The notes beneath the pieces were generated by a model, which was not told the DNA's origin, searched no databases, and worked only from the letters and a program-made list of their open reading frames with translations. A DNA stretch of 64,000 bases, from positions 310,001-374,000 of the forward strand of contig CP038135.1 in assembly GCA_004519485.1 (NCBI GenBank). Direction: 5' to 3'. A program made the position numbers and the translations under genes. Below, piece after piece: positions 12,404 through 23,362 of this stretch (positions are counted from its first letter, which is position 1; every line of letters begins with the position of its first letter). This DNA is from Nannochloropsis oceanica. Lineage: Eukaryota > Sar > Eustigmatophyceae > Eustigmatales > Monodopsidaceae.

Positions 12404-15378
12404 GTGGTGGTGGTGCTGGGGGTGTTGCAGATGTTCCTGCTGCTGTAGTTGCTGCGGGGGGAAAAGGTTTAGGAGTAGCAGGAGCGGGACACAGAGGTCA
12501 CCCTGTTGTGTGGGAGGGAATAACTTATTCTGTCGGGAACAAGAAGATTCTGAAGGGGGTGTCGGGATTTGCACTGCCGGGGGAATTACTAGCGATAATG
12601 GGGCCATCGGGAAGTGGGAAGACAACGATGATCGACATATTGTCGATGAAGACGAAGAGGGGCACGGTAGGGGGGAGGTTATTTTATGGGGAAGGGGGAA
12701 AGGAGTTTGGGATGGATGGGGGGGAGGATGAAAGGATCAGGGAAAGTGTGGGATTTGTCGATCAAGAGGATAATTTGATGGGAACGCTGACGGTATTTGA
12801 GTCGGTCATGTTCTCGGCGTTTTTGAGGCTGCCGAATGCGATGTCGATGGAGGGGAAGACGGAGAGGGTGTTGGCGGTGTTGCAGGACTTGAGGATTAGC
12901 CACATCGCCGACTCCCTGATCGGGATCAAAGGGAGGAGAGGGATTTCGGGGGGGGAGAAGAGGCGGGTGATGGTGGCCATGGAAATGGTGAAGGTGCCAG
13001 CAATTTTATTCTTGGATGAACCGACGTCAGGTAAAAAAGAGAGAGATATTAACGGTCCCCCCAAAAAAGGAGGAGAGGGAGTGTGTGTGTGTGTGTGTGT
13101 CTTGTGCCCTCCTCCTCTCACCTACTTTCCTCTCTCCGACCGCTTATGTGTACCTTATGGGGAACTTAACTCTGCCTCTCCCACTTTTGACTCATCTTCT
13201 ACCTCTACATCTCGTCCTCCCCCCCTCCCTACGCAGGCCTTGACTCCTTCAACGCCGCCCTTCTGGTAGACTGCCTCCGGGACCTGGCCAGTAAGAACGC
13301 CACGAACGTCGTCATGACCATCCACCAGCCCCGCTCTAACGTCTTCGCGGTCTTTGATCGCAACTTGGTCCTCAACCAAGGCGAGGTGACGTGGTTCGGA
13401 AAGACCAAAGAAGTCGGAACATACTTTGAGAGCATCGGTCATGCCATCCCCAGTGACTACAACCCGGCGGACTTTCTGATTGACGTGTTGTTTTTGGCCT
13501 GTCATGGGGGGCGGGGGGATGGTCAGGGAGGCAAGGAGGGATCAGGAGGGGCGTCGGCGGAGAAGGAAAAGAAGGGGCTCAAGAGTTGGCTGCCGAAGCA
13601 GCTGATAGGCCGAAGGGGAAGAGGAGGAGCAGCAGGAAGGGCTAATAGCAGCAGCGACAAGAGCGATGTCAATGCGACAGAGGTGGAACTGGTGGAGGGA
13701 TGGGGGGGGGAAGAGCGTCCTCGTATCAAGCCTTGGGCGACATATAGGCACCGATTAGAGTCACATGAAGGAGGAGGAAGGGAGGGAATGGTAGCAGACT
13801 CTGCTACAGCCGACCCCCTCCCATTGATTGTCAGGGTGGATCTAGGAGAGGGAGGGAGGGAGGGAAGGCTGGAAGATACGGCGTTAAGACATGGAACGGT
13901 GGACGAGGAACGTGAGAGACAATTCGATGGTGTTTCTCCGCCTACCTCGGCTTCAGGGCCGATGATGCGGAATCATACCAACAGCAGCACGAGGAGCAGC
14001 TGTAGTAGCCAGAGCGGTAATAACGCTGCCCCTGCAGGTGCTGGTGGTGGTCAGCGGATGGAGCACCTGCTCCCGACGGAGGAGGCGAGTAATCCGTTTG
14101 CGTTGGCTTTTCGTAGGTCCAATGCCTACGGGAATTTCTTGGCGGAAATGACCGAGGTGTTGGGTGAGCGCGAAGGAGGGAGGAAGGGAGGGAGGAAGGA
14201 GGAGGTGTTGGAGGAGGGGGATGGTAGTAGCCATACGACGGGGAGTGACGAGGAGACCTCGCCTGTGGAGAAGGGAGGGAGGGAGGGCATGAAAGTAGGG
14301 TCGCTCACATCGACAGCGATGAAAGGGCAACAGGAGCAGCCGCAGGAGCAGCCACAGGAGCAGCCGCTGCAGAAGGAGCAGCAGGAGCCAATCAAGTCGA
14401 AGACGAGGGTGTGGACCGGGGTAAGACGGTGGTGTTGGGAGGTTGGGGTGCTGTCCCGTCGATCGTTACTGGATCTGACGAGGAACCCAGTGTTATTTTG
14501 GAGCCATGTGGGGGCAACGACCTATTTCGCCGTTGTCCTCGGAACGATCTACTTTGATTTGTCCATGTCGTCTCTGCAGGCGATCCAAAACCGCCTTGGA
14601 GCTTTCTTACTGGCGTGCGTATTCTTGTGTTTCACGAGTGTGAGCGCCTTGCCATTGTTTTGGTTGGAGAAGAATTTGTACTTGCACGAGCAGAGCAATC
14701 GGTTTTACAGCGCCAGTGCATATTTTGTGTGCAAGGTGTTTTTCGACCTGATCCCTCTGAGGGTGGTTCCCACGTTGATATTTGGAGCTGTGACGTACGG
14801 AATGATGGGCTTGAGGCCAGGATTACAGCACTTTGTGATATATCAGGCGTTCTTAGTGTTACTTGTGTGTACGAGCGCGTTGATTAACTTGATTATCGGC
14901 ATGATGACGCGACACATCATGAGCGGGATACTGGTTGCGACGATTGTGATGATTCACTTTCTGATGCTCACGAATCTTTTCATCAACTTCGATTCGATGT
15001 CGGTTGAGTGGTTGAGGTTCCTGAGGAGGGTGTCGTTTTTTAATTATGCCTACGAAGGTAAGTACTGTTAAGAAGAGGGAGGGAGGGAGTGAAGGAGAAA
15101 AGAAGGGAGATCCTGTAGGAGCGGAAGGAAAAATACGTTTTTATTCTATATCTCCTTTCCTTCCCCTTTTTCTTCCATTTGCAGGCCTCAGCGAGAACGA
15201 ACTGGTGGGCCGACGCTTGGAGCACTTTGCAATCAGTACGGGGACAGGTGTGCTGCACGAGCTGGGCTTTTCGACCACCGGGATGTATTTTGATTTGATG
15301 TCTCTGATGATCTACTTGCTCGTGACGCTGGTCTTAGCGTTTGTGGTGCTCAAGGTGTGCGTACGGGAGATGCGGTAG
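11329..15378 (+). CDS. ABCG-family half-transporter with Cys-rich N-terminal ectodomain
   Basis: Exons 11329-13030, 13237-15057 and 15185-15378 give 1,238 residues. A signal peptide (to about residue 35) is followed by a Cys-rich, EGF-like ectodomain (CECNPGWFGPTCEICTDDQACG) and a membrane span at about 253-275 (SYILGSSLLAAALVVLAIAS). The nucleotide-binding domain has Walker A GPSGSGKTT, Q-loop FVDQEDNLMG, signature GISGGEKRR and Walker B ILFLDEPTSGLDS; the intron splits the Gly codon of TSG. A long low-complexity linker, rich in Gln, Ser and GREGG-type inserts, precedes a C-terminal domain with about six helices (FWSHVGATTYFAVVLGTIYF onward) ending VCVREMR. This order, NBD then membrane domain, defines ABCG/white half-transporters that dimerise to export lipids or sterols. 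Plants also have ABCG members with a cysteine-rich ectodomain. The substrate is unknown. Confidence 0.9.
12372..12402 (+). repeat. GCT trinucleotide run (poly-Ala) in the ABCG gene
   Basis: About ten GCT units encode an Ala tract in the cytosolic linker between the first membrane span and the ATPase domain, followed by a GGT/Gly run. Confidence 0.8.
13081..13100 (+). repeat. GT dinucleotide run inside ABCG intron 1
   Basis: About ten GT units sit between a purine-rich 5' half (aaggaggagaggga) and a pyrimidine-rich 3' half (ccctcctcctctc) of the intron at 13031-13236. The two halves could pair, with the GT run as loop. Confidence 0.75.
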
Positions 15379-16180
15379 ATTGCAGCTAGGGAGTGAGTAA
15401 AAGAGGTAATGAAAGAGAGAGGGGAAGAGAAGAAGTGGCTTGTTGATATTTATTTTAAAAGAAATACATAAATTCAACGATAAACTATAATGAACCATGT
15501 ATGCATGATTGAGTGTATTTTCCAGCGAGATACTAGAAGCGGGATATAGAGAGAAAAGGGAACCGGAAAAAGGTAGAAAATGGATGACTGAGTTAGGGAA
15601 AGAGGGGGTGAAAGGGAGGAGGGAATGAGCGGCTCCGGGTGAGGATAGGTAGGGGTATGGAAAAAAAAAACTGTGTGTAATCTCATGCAGGGAGGGAGGA
15701 AAGTGAATCATGCATTGCACTATCTACGCTTCAAGCAGATCATTTTGTGAAACATAGATTCCAAAGCCAGAGTCAGAAAAAGAAAGAAGGAAGAGACTGC
15801 GACCGAGACGGAAGAGCTGCGGGCCAGAGCTGCTGTCGTTTGGCTGGGAAATCATCCCCGGAAGGAGTGACTCGGAGCGGTTGCGGACAGGAGGGAGGAG
15901 CTTTAGTGCCGCCTTCACGACCCACGCACAGGAGCATTCAGCGCGCCTTTGCGTAAGTCTAAGTCGCCCAGACGTACTCTTCTAGTTGCGATTGGTTTCT
16001 ACGTGGCAAAGCCAGAAAATGCCCCATACGAGCCAGGGGAGGCCCCACACGACACTCCCTCTTTCTTGCTCAAGCACGGTCATCCTTCTTACCCGTACAC
16101 CCCTGCCACAAACAAACACATAGAGCCACTTTCAGCAGCACAAGCGTGAGCACTACCAGGAGATAAACGCCTCGACCGTC
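15379..16180. other. Intergenic, ABCG to DIX/J-domain gene
   Basis: No supported gene. Holds the ABCG 3' flank (with AATAAA-like A/T-rich sequence near 15455) and the promoter of the next plus-strand gene. Small ORFs at 15747-15956 and 15949-16149 lack protein character. Confidence 0.5.
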
Positions 16181-17842
16181 ATGGCACGGCCTTGGTGTTT
16201 CTACCACGTCCAGGGCGAAGAGGGAGAGAGCGAGGACGAACCCAACGCCTTTGTCCTCCCTCCCTCTGACACAACTGGGCACGTGACCCTCAGGCACTTC
16301 CTTGCCGCCTTTCCCCTGGCCAACAAGCAAGATAGTGACGACCGGGTGTATCACGCTCGATTCAAGGTAAAGGACAAGATTTGTGGGTTTGCGTGGCAAG
16401 ATGTCCAGGATGCCCAAGCACCTCTGCCTTTTTTCCAAGGCGCCCTTCACGCCAAGATCCTCCGTCTGGACATTGTCCCCAAGCCCATCTCTCGGCTGCG
16501 TCGGAAGCCCTTGGTCAATATAGCAGGAGGGAGTGGAGGAGGAGAACAACGGAGAATTGAACTCAAGACATCGGCGGGTGTCCGTGTCAAGCCCCCTTCC
16601 TCGTACGTCCCATCCCCAGCTCCTCCTACACCACGCCACCACCAAAATCAAACCTCCACCTCACGCAAAGCTTCCCGACCTGCCCCTCCTTCGTCTACAT
16701 TATTGACTCCACAAAGGATAGCATCACCCTCTAACGGACCGGCGCATGGCAGTAGTGGGAATAGCCACATGGACTCTCGCATTTGCAACGGAGCAGGAGA
16801 GGGAGGAGTACGAGGAAGTGCCTCCGCATTCACACCACCGTCACCGCCCCCATATCCCGTCAAGCCATCGTCTTCTACCGGTGGCGATGATCTGGACAGC
16901 TTCTTGTACGGAGGCGGCAACAGCAGTGGCAGCAATGGTGGCACTATCCCTGGACCTCGCCAGCAGCACCAACCCCCACGACCACCACCCACCAACGCAG
17001 CATCCCCCGTGCGCTCCTCTCCTTCTCCTCCTCCTACCACCAGAGTCTCCCCCCCCCCCTCTTCAGCCCGCATCAACTCCAGCAGCCCTGCTCCGCGTCC
17101 CAGCCCTCCCCTCAGCGCAGGTATGGCTGGTCTCGACATAGACGACGACGACGACGACGACGACGACGCCCCTTACCCCTTCTCCACCACCACCAAAACC
17201 AGCGACGGCAGCAGTGGCAACAACAAAAATGGCAGCAGGAGCACCACTCCCATCCCTCCCAATCCCACGGCAAATGCCACGCCCGAAGAGCTGTTTTTCA
17301 TGCAGCCCACAAGCGTCAAGCAGGCCGAAGCCGCCAAGGAAGAGCAAGAGCAAGAGGCGCTCCGTCACAAGTTGCTCCCTCGCCTGGATGCTTGGGCACG
17401 AGATCCCCCCCAAGCAGGTGGTAAATTACGGAATGTTCGCACCTTGCTCTCGACCATGCACACGGTCTTGTGGCCGGGGTGTGTGAGTTGGAAGCCTGTC
17501 TTTTTGGGAGATCTGATGGCGCCCGATCGTGTCAAGTTTCATTACCGGAAGGCCATGTTAGTGGTGCACCCGGACAAGAACGTGAACGGCTCGGCGGAGC
17601 AGCGGTTTGTGGCGGAGAAGGTACGGGAGGGAGGGAAGGAGGGAGGGAGGAAGGGGGGAAGGCAGGGAGGCAGGATGGTGGGGTGTGCTCGGAGAAGGTC
17701 GTTTAAGCATGTTGCACAGGCACGGACTCATACTCACTCCTCCCTCCCTCCCTCCCCCCTTTCCACATCTCTTTCACGCTCACAGGTGTTCACCAGCGTG
17801 AACGAGGCCTACACATTGTTTGCGGCTCAAGAGATGAAATGA
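16181..17842 (+). CDS. DIX-like domain + auxilin-type J-domain protein
   Basis: Exons 16181-17620 and 17786-17842 give 498 residues. The 165-base intron (gtacggg...cacag) is a multiple of three with no stop, so the unspliced frame is also open; splicing is preferred because it joins FVAEK to [12 protein letters not shown], the unbroken end of a J domain. Residues 6 to about 98 follow the DIX pattern of Dishevelled and Axin: [34 protein letters not shown], then [18 protein letters not shown]. The middle 300 residues are Pro/Ser-rich and disordered, with a nine-Asp run near 322-330. The C-terminal 80 residues are an auxilin/GAK-type J domain: [30 protein letters not shown] with the HPD triad, then [14 protein letters not shown]. 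Auxilins recruit Hsc70 to strip clathrin from vesicles; DIX domains polymerise head to tail. The DIX call is by pattern and less certain than the J domain. Confidence 0.8.
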   Translation: MARPWCFYHVQGEEGESEDEPNAFVLPPSDTTGHVTLRHFLAAFPLANKQDSDDRVYHARFKVKDKICGFAWQDVQDAQAPLPFFQGALHAKILRLDIVPKPISRLRRKPLVNIAGGSGGGEQRRIELKTSAGVRVKPPSSYVPSPAPPTPRHHQNQTSTSRKASRPAPPSSTLLTPQRIASPSNGPAHGSSGNSHMDSRICNGAGEGGVRGSASAFTPPSPPPYPVKPSSSTGGDDLDSFLYGGGNSSGSNGGTIPGPRQQHQPPRPPPTNAASPVRSSPSPPPTTRVSPPPSSARINSSSPAPRPSPPLSAGMAGLDIDDDDDDDDDAPYPFSTTTKTSDGSSGNNKNGSRSTTPIPPNPTANATPEELFFMQPTSVKQAEAAKEEQEQEALRHKLLPRLDAWARDPPQAGGKLRNVRTLLSTMHTVLWPGCVSWKPVFLGDLMAPDRVKFHYRKAMLVVHPDKNVNGSAEQRFVAEKVREGGKEGGRKGGRQGGRMVGCARRRSFKHVAQARTHTHSSLPPSPLSTSLSRSQVFTSVNEAYTLFAAQEMK

Positions 17843-18236
17843 ACCATGACAAGTTGACATGCCGTAGTACCCTCAGCAGGAGAGACTGGTGTTTTCACGC
17901 GTATTTATATTCGACTTACCCCTCCTCGGCGACTTGGAGAGATATAGAAATTAGACAAGACCGACACGAAAGGAAGGGGCAGGAAGGGAATCACAAATTG
18001 TACTTTAAATAAATTTACATCGAGGTGTTTAGATGTGCTATAAGTGTAGATGGGTCAGCAGGCGTCAGAGAAGAGAGCGAAAAGGAAGAAGAGTAGAAAG
18101 AAGAGGAACTACAACAACACCAGAACGGTACTTGCGGATTTCTACAGGAAAAATATGGGAAGGAGACTCACCTACTTTTGCATGGTTATGGTGGAAATCA
18201 TCTCTTCTCCTGTACCCTCCCTCCTCCCTTCGTCCC
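17843..18236. other. Convergent 3' flanks
   Basis: Tail-to-tail region between the DIX/J-domain gene and the lactone dehydrogenase gene, with A/T-rich ttaaataaatttaca near 18004. No gene seen. Confidence 0.5.
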
Positions 18237-20135
18237 TCATCTCTCCTTCCCCCCCTCCGCAAACAACTTCTCCACCATCTCATTCCCCAACACCCCTTTG
18301 GGATCAAAGCCCTTCCTCACAATATTAAACGCCGCCACCGGGTACCTGCCCGCCAACCGTGCCTTCAATCGCTCCCTCGCGCCTTCCTCCTTCGGCACCT
18401 CGATCTTGGCCCAATGCGGCAAAGCCCCAAACTCCTCACACAACGGCTCCATCTCTGCCACGTACCTCCTGAACGTCTTCCCAATCTCCTCCCTCCCGTC
18501 CTCGTCCTGCCCTGGCGGCAAGTACATTATCACGCCTACCCAGCTAAAGACCTCTTCCCTATCTCTGCTACTCGCGGGACTCATCCCCGCGGTACTACTC
18601 GCCGTCCACCTCTGCTCGATCGGACAAGGCGCAGGCAAATTCTTCTCCCGAATCATCGTCCTCAAGCGATTCACAAATTCCAAATCCTTTGTCTCAGTCT
18701 CCCCTTTCCCTCCACCCCACCAATTTAAACCTTTCCTCCCTCCCTCCTTTTCCCCCTCCTTAGGAAGCCTGCCAATGGGGAAGGCCACCTCCAACACCCA
18801 TTGTTGCCCCCCGCAGTCAAACCCCAAAATTTCAGTCGAACCTCCCTTGCGATAGCCTTCACTCGCCTTCCAATAATTAGCCTCGGCGGCGTTCACACGC
18901 CCGACCCAGCTGGGGTCTAAAGGCGCAAGGTCCAGAAGCGCGTCACGCAGCTCGGTGAACCCGAGAGCAGCAGCATCCGTAGGGGAGAGACGACAGGCAG
19001 GATGTGACAGGAGGAGGGAACGAACAGCGGTCAGTTTGACGGATTCGGGAATGGAGGGAGTCTGAAAAGAGGGAGGAAGGGGGGTCACGCCTTCTTCATA
19101 CGGGTTGGAGATGACGACAACGATGCTATCGGTATGTGGGAGCCACATATATCTGACGTGCCTGTACTCCCTCAGTAGCCGGTGATGATCTCTTTTCAGC
19201 TCCTTGAAGCTATTCACCACGTAAGTCCTCTCGAGCAATTCATGCTGAGGGATGCATTTGAGAGTCAATTCCGACACAATCCCCAAGGCTCCCAAACCCA
19301 CTTTGGCCAACCCGAACAGCTCGGGGTCCTGGGTCTCGCTCAATTCAATTACTCCACTCGCAGGCGTCACCAGCTTCATCCGCACAATCTGCTCCTCCAC
19401 CGTTGGCAAAGACGCGCCTGTTCCATGGGCAGCGACCTGAGTCCAACCCCCTAGTTGCTGCTCCTGAATGGAAGAGAAGTTCTGCAAGGTCAACCCGTGT
19501 CTCCCCAAGGCTTCCAACACCTGACTCACCCTCGCCCCTGCCTGTACTGTGACGGTCTGTGTCTTTGTGTCAATATCCAGCACCTTATCCAAATGACTGA
19601 GGCACACCATCCCATCCTTATCCATTCCCAGGCCGTTGGGCGAGAGTGCTGTTCCGACAGGCCGAATCCGTTGGCCCTTGGCGTGAGCATCTCGCACGAG
19701 CAACTCAAGCTCCTCCATGTTATGCGGCTCGTAATATTTCTTCGGGTCCACCGCATGTGTTGCCGACCAGTTGGTCACGCTGGCCTCCGTCGAAAACCCG
19801 CGGGCTGTTGCGTCCCTCTTTGGGTTAGGCCAAAAGAAGCCCAGGCTTTCATCCGTCACATTGGCAATTGCGTATCCAGTCCCGATACCTAAAACTACTG
19901 CCGCAGCCTTGTACAAATTGGCAGAACCCGGCCCAGGCGCCACGACAGGGACGTCAGGCAGGGGTGGAGGAAGGGGAGAGACCTCTGCAGTGGGAGGAGG
20001 GTGGGTGGGATTGCTAGGGATGGTGGACGGCGGGGTAGTCGAAAAAGGGTGACGACCACGAAAGAGGGGCTGGCCGGTTGATGTTGATGTTCGAAAACTT
20101 GCCCGGCGGAGGAGCAAAAGTTGTTGCCCACGCAT
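18237..20135 (-). CDS. GLDH: L-galactono-1,4-lactone dehydrogenase, mitochondrial
   Basis: Single-exon ORF of 632 residues, close to plant GLDH plus a longer leader. It catalyses the last step of plant-type vitamin C synthesis, oxidising L-galactono-1,4-lactone to ascorbate and passing electrons to cytochrome c at the mitochondrial inner membrane. The N terminus (LLLLRRASFRTSTST) is an Arg/Ser-rich mitochondrial presequence, followed by a hydrophobic span (LYKAAAVVLGIGTGYAIANV). The FAD-binding half shows VTNWSATH, RIRPVGTALSPNG, TVQAGARVSQVL, LTLQNFSSIQEQQLGGW and AAHGTGASLPTVEEQ, nearly residue for residue as in plants. Val/Pro in place of the His that binds FAD covalently in animal and fungal oxidases supports a dehydrogenase with non-covalent FAD. 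The C-terminal half has PIEQRWTASS, FSWVGVIMYLP, HWAKIEVPK and NEMVEKLF. A GGGA-encoded Gly/Lys/Glu insert (about residue 455-475) is local. Confidence 0.96.
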   Translation of the reverse strand: MRGQQLLLLRRASFRTSTSTGQPLFRGRHPFSTTPPSTIPSNPTHPPPTAEVSPLPPPLPDVPVVAPGPGSANLYKAAAVVLGIGTGYAIANVTDESLGFFWPNPKRDATARGFSTEASVTNWSATHAVDPKKYYEPHNMEELELLVRDAHAKGQRIRPVGTALSPNGLGMDKDGMVCLSHLDKVLDIDTKTQTVTVQAGARVSQVLEALGRHGLTLQNFSSIQEQQLGGWTQVAAHGTGASLPTVEEQIVRMKLVTPASGVIELSETQDPELFGLAKVGLGALGIVSELTLKCIPQHELLERTYVVNSFKELKRDHHRLLREYRHVRYMWLPHTDSIVVVISNPYEEGVTPLPPSFQTPSIPESVKLTAVRSLLLSHPACRLSPTDAAALGFTELRDALLDLAPLDPSWVGRVNAAEANYWKASEGYRKGGSTEILGFDCGGQQWVLEVAFPIGRLPKEGEKEGGRKGLNWWGGGKGETETKDLEFVNRLRTMIREKNLPAPCPIEQRWTASSTAGMSPASSRDREEVFSWVGVIMYLPPGQDEDGREEIGKTFRRYVAEMEPLCEEFGALPHWAKIEVPKEEGARERLKARLAGRYPVAAFNIVRKGFDPKGVLGNEMVEKLFAEGGKER

Positions 20136-20437
20136 GGCTTGACCACTTAGGGGGAGCCTTTATTGTTGTGCGGATAAAAGGTGGTGAGCGCGCTGCGTGT
20201 ATTCGTTTGTTTGGAGCTGAGTGCGTGGCGAGATTTATGATTGGATGATGACGGCCCATATTAACCTCCTGTGGCGTTCCTGCCCTTGGATGCTTACCAC
20301 CCTCAATGCCTTAATCTTGCCTCATCTCCTGTTCCTTTTATTGAGTTTTTGTTATTTCTTTACAATCTTAATCTATTCACACTTATTTCCACCGCAAACC
20401 ACCGGCACCACTACCCCTGCCACCAGCACCAGCCGAT
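20136..20437. other. Spacer between GLDH and PUS7
   Basis: Both genes lie on the minus strand, so this 302-base stretch holds the GLDH promoter and the PUS7 3' end. Nothing else seen. Confidence 0.5.
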
Positions 20438-21726
20438 TTAAGAACCACACGACACGGGCTCCTGCCCCAGGAAGTGTCTAATTAAAACAGTCGCAAAGCT
20501 TCCCGGCGGCAGCTGAAAGGCAAGCTCTATGTCCACCCTCTCCTTCTTCTCTTTGATCCCACCAGCCGTCGCTGCCACAAAGGCAGAATTCGCTGAAGTA
20601 GACAAAGAAGAGCCTCGGCGTGTAGAAAGCGTCCACGACAACCCCTGGGGCCTTACAAACAAAAGCCTGTACGCACCCTTTAAATTAGACACCATGTTAG
20701 CACCCCCAACTTTCTTCGTGATGTTCTGTTTCGCCCTGAACAATTCCCACACACCCTCTTCCTCCATCAGTCGTCGGCACTCACTCTGCATCTCCTCATT
20801 CCCGGGCAGTTCGACATCGTATCCCATCAATGGCAAGACGACTCTCTCACTCCATGCTCCCCCCCCGCTCTCGCCTACCAAATCATCGGTCGTCAAACGC
20901 CGCACCACTGGACGCTTCTCTTGCCCCGGCTCTTTCTCAATTCCTCCTTCTGTCCCTCCCTCCTTCCCTCCTTCCTTTTCCGATATTACGAGCACCAAAT
21001 CCCCTTCTACAGCCTTCGATCCAAACCTCTCCACCCTCCACTTTGCCATTCTATTCCACAACCATGATTGATAAGCACTAAGCCACTGAGTTCTGACTCC
21101 ATAGGGTAAGCACGCCACAGCCCGGGCAGATTGATCTCGTCCATGCCTGTGCAGGCCTCGGAGGAACAGCCGTTCGCGCGCAAGGGAGGGAGGGAGGAGC
21201 TTGAGGATGGTGTGAATGGGTGTTTGTCCGTCCCAAAAGAGGGATTTAGCATGTTGGATCGGATCGTGTTTTTTGCGGTTGTCACTGCTGCTGCTGCTCC
21301 TGTTGCTCCTGCTCCTGCTGCTCCTGCTGCCATCACCACCAGTCCTGCTACCACCACAACTACCTCTACTGTTACTGATGCTGCCTGAGGCTCTGTTACC
21401 CTCAATCATACTCTTCGTCGCGACTCCCTTTTCGTCGTCGTTCTCCCTCTTCTTCTCTTCCTCCTGACGGACACCGAGAAACAGCCGTTTAAACGCCTCA
21501 AAATCCTGCTTCAATAATGCCCGTCCGAGCTCCCAAGGCTGCCCTACTGTCCCTCCTCGTGCCGCTGCTGATGCTGAAGATGCTGTTGCTTTCCCTCCTT
21601 TCTTTGATCTACCTATCCCCACGCGTTGCACCCCAAAATAATTAACGAATCCTGCACGTCTAAGCTCACATAGCCGTGCTTCCAAGTCCTCTTGCATGAC
21701 ATTGAGAGTACTCGCTTCATCTTTCC

Positions 21727-21790
<64 letters not shown>

Positions 21791-23362
21791 GACAACAACA
21801 TCACCTGTACTATCCTCGTCTTTATCCGTCTCCTTTTCCTCCTCCTTCCCCTCCTTCTTTTCCTCCATATCTTTCTTCTCCTCTTTACCAGTAGGACCGT
21901 CAAGATCCACGTTTTCCTTCTCCCCCCCCCCGTCCTCGTACACACAACACACATCCCTCACCATCACGTTGAAGTAGTTTCCACGACTCTCCCCGAGCCG
22001 CAACGGCCGTTGCCATTCTTCCGCATGGCCTACATGTATTCCTCCTGTATTGCTGCTGCTGTTGCCGTTCCCACTCTCCTTACCAGCAGAAGCAACAGCA
22101 TTCCCACCACCACCTGCAGCAGTCGCAGGAGTAGGAGTAAGAGTAAGAGGAGTAACAGCAGGAAGATTAGGAGTAGGAAGAGGAGGAGGGGTAAGAGTAG
22201 TAGAAGTAGGAGAAATGCTCAAGGACAAAAGCCCTTGCCTAACTCGTTCCAAGGCCATCACTTTCCTTGATATCTTCACTGTGACATATTGATACGTGAT
22301 TGCCCTCTTGTCTTTCACTCCCGCCACAGCCAGGGAGGAAGGGAAGGACAAACCCCCCAACGAGCAGGATAATCGTTGAAGGGCCTCAAGGTGCTCGAGA
22401 TTTTCTTTGCGCAAGACAAGACGAAGGAGGAGGGAAGACGATTTACCACCTCCTCCTCCTCCTTCTCCTCCTTCTCCCTCATTCTCTTGGATTTGACGTT
22501 TCCTTTTCCTTTTTTCTCTCTTCTCCTGGTGATGGATCGACGAAGGCTTCCATGCCACATGCACACGTACTCCGTACTTGTCCCAACATTGCAGTCCGGG
22601 GAAAGCATCACTCACGACACGATACACCTTTGTACGTGCCGATTTATCGACCATCATTTCACTTAAAAGTAATCCTCTTCCCTGTCTTGCTGCGGCTACA
22701 GTGATGGGGTCTCCACGTCCCCGGCCCACATAGGAAAAGAGGGCAAGGACTTGTGCGAGAGTGATTTTTTGCGCGAGTAGCTCGCGGCCAACATTCAAGT
22801 TGCGCGCGTCGGTCGTGACAACGAGGAGGGAATGGTCCGAGGCGTCGTGTTGCGTGGCAATGCCTGGGAACGCGTGCTTGAGGGAACGGTGCAAGACGCC
22901 GCGGGCGATGCGGTCGGAGGGGAGGGGGATGCGGATTTGATGAGGTCCTTGTCCATCTCTTCCCCCTTCTAGCACTTGTACTACATGCTGTCGATGAAAT
23001 ATTTCGAGTGTTTCCATGATCCTTTGGCCAAGGACCGATATAAGAGCCTGCTTGTCGTGGCATGGGGGGACAGACAACAAGGACGACGAAGCTGATGCTG
23101 CTGGTGGTGGTGGTGGTGGTGGTGTCGAAGCATCAGGGGCTTGGGCGGCTGCTTCTGCTCCTGCTGTCATGGGCCCCAATGTCGCTGGCATAGCGGCAAG
23201 GCTTGCGATGTCCGCTACGCGCCCTGTCAAGTCGATTTCACGAACTACGAAGTCCTGCGGATGGCGCTTGATGAGCCCTGAGTATTTTTTCTTGGGTACC
23301 GTGGCAGGAGGTTGGTCATGTGCTGCATCCGCGCCACTGGTGGCCTCACTTTGAGAGCACAT
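20438..23362 (-). CDS. PUS7: TruD/PUS7-family pseudouridine synthase
   Basis: ORF of 974 residues from the ATG at 23362; the frame is open to an ATG at 23614, but the extra 84 residues lack conserved features. The family isomerises uridine to pseudouridine in tRNA, snRNA and mRNA. Marks in order: KYSGLIKRHPQDFVVREIDL (the N-terminal TruD motif), LAQKITLAQVLALFSYVGRG, the catalytic loop SLAVAGVKDKRAITYQYVTV with the Asp after Lys, RLGESRGNYFNVMVRDV, GFVNYFGVQRVG with Phe-Gly, then LPYGVRTQWLSAYQSWLWNRM and LPLMGYDVELPG in the TRUD domain, and RLLFVRPQ near the end. The protein is unusually long because of disordered inserts: a Lys/Glu block, a poly-Ala run of over 20 residues and Ser/Arg/Gly blocks, all encoded by microsatellite-like DNA. 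No intron is needed. Confidence 0.92.
21729..21788 (-). repeat. Twenty-unit CAG/CTG-class repeat encoding poly-Ala
   Basis: An uninterrupted run of 20 GCA units on the plus strand, read as GCT (Ala) by the minus-strand pseudouridine synthase gene. It lies between the catalytic loop and the later TRUD motifs. A pure run of this length is expected to be length-polymorphic. Confidence 0.95.

Noticed and set aside
17621-17785. Reading the DIX/J gene as a single uninterrupted exon.
   Set aside because: The insert breaks the J domain and has clean GT-AG borders with a pyrimidine tract, so it is treated as an intron.
21692-22270. Plus-strand Ser/Ala/Thr-rich ORFs opposite the pseudouridine synthase.
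   Set aside because: They mirror the simple repeats of the minus-strand gene and lack any conserved motif.
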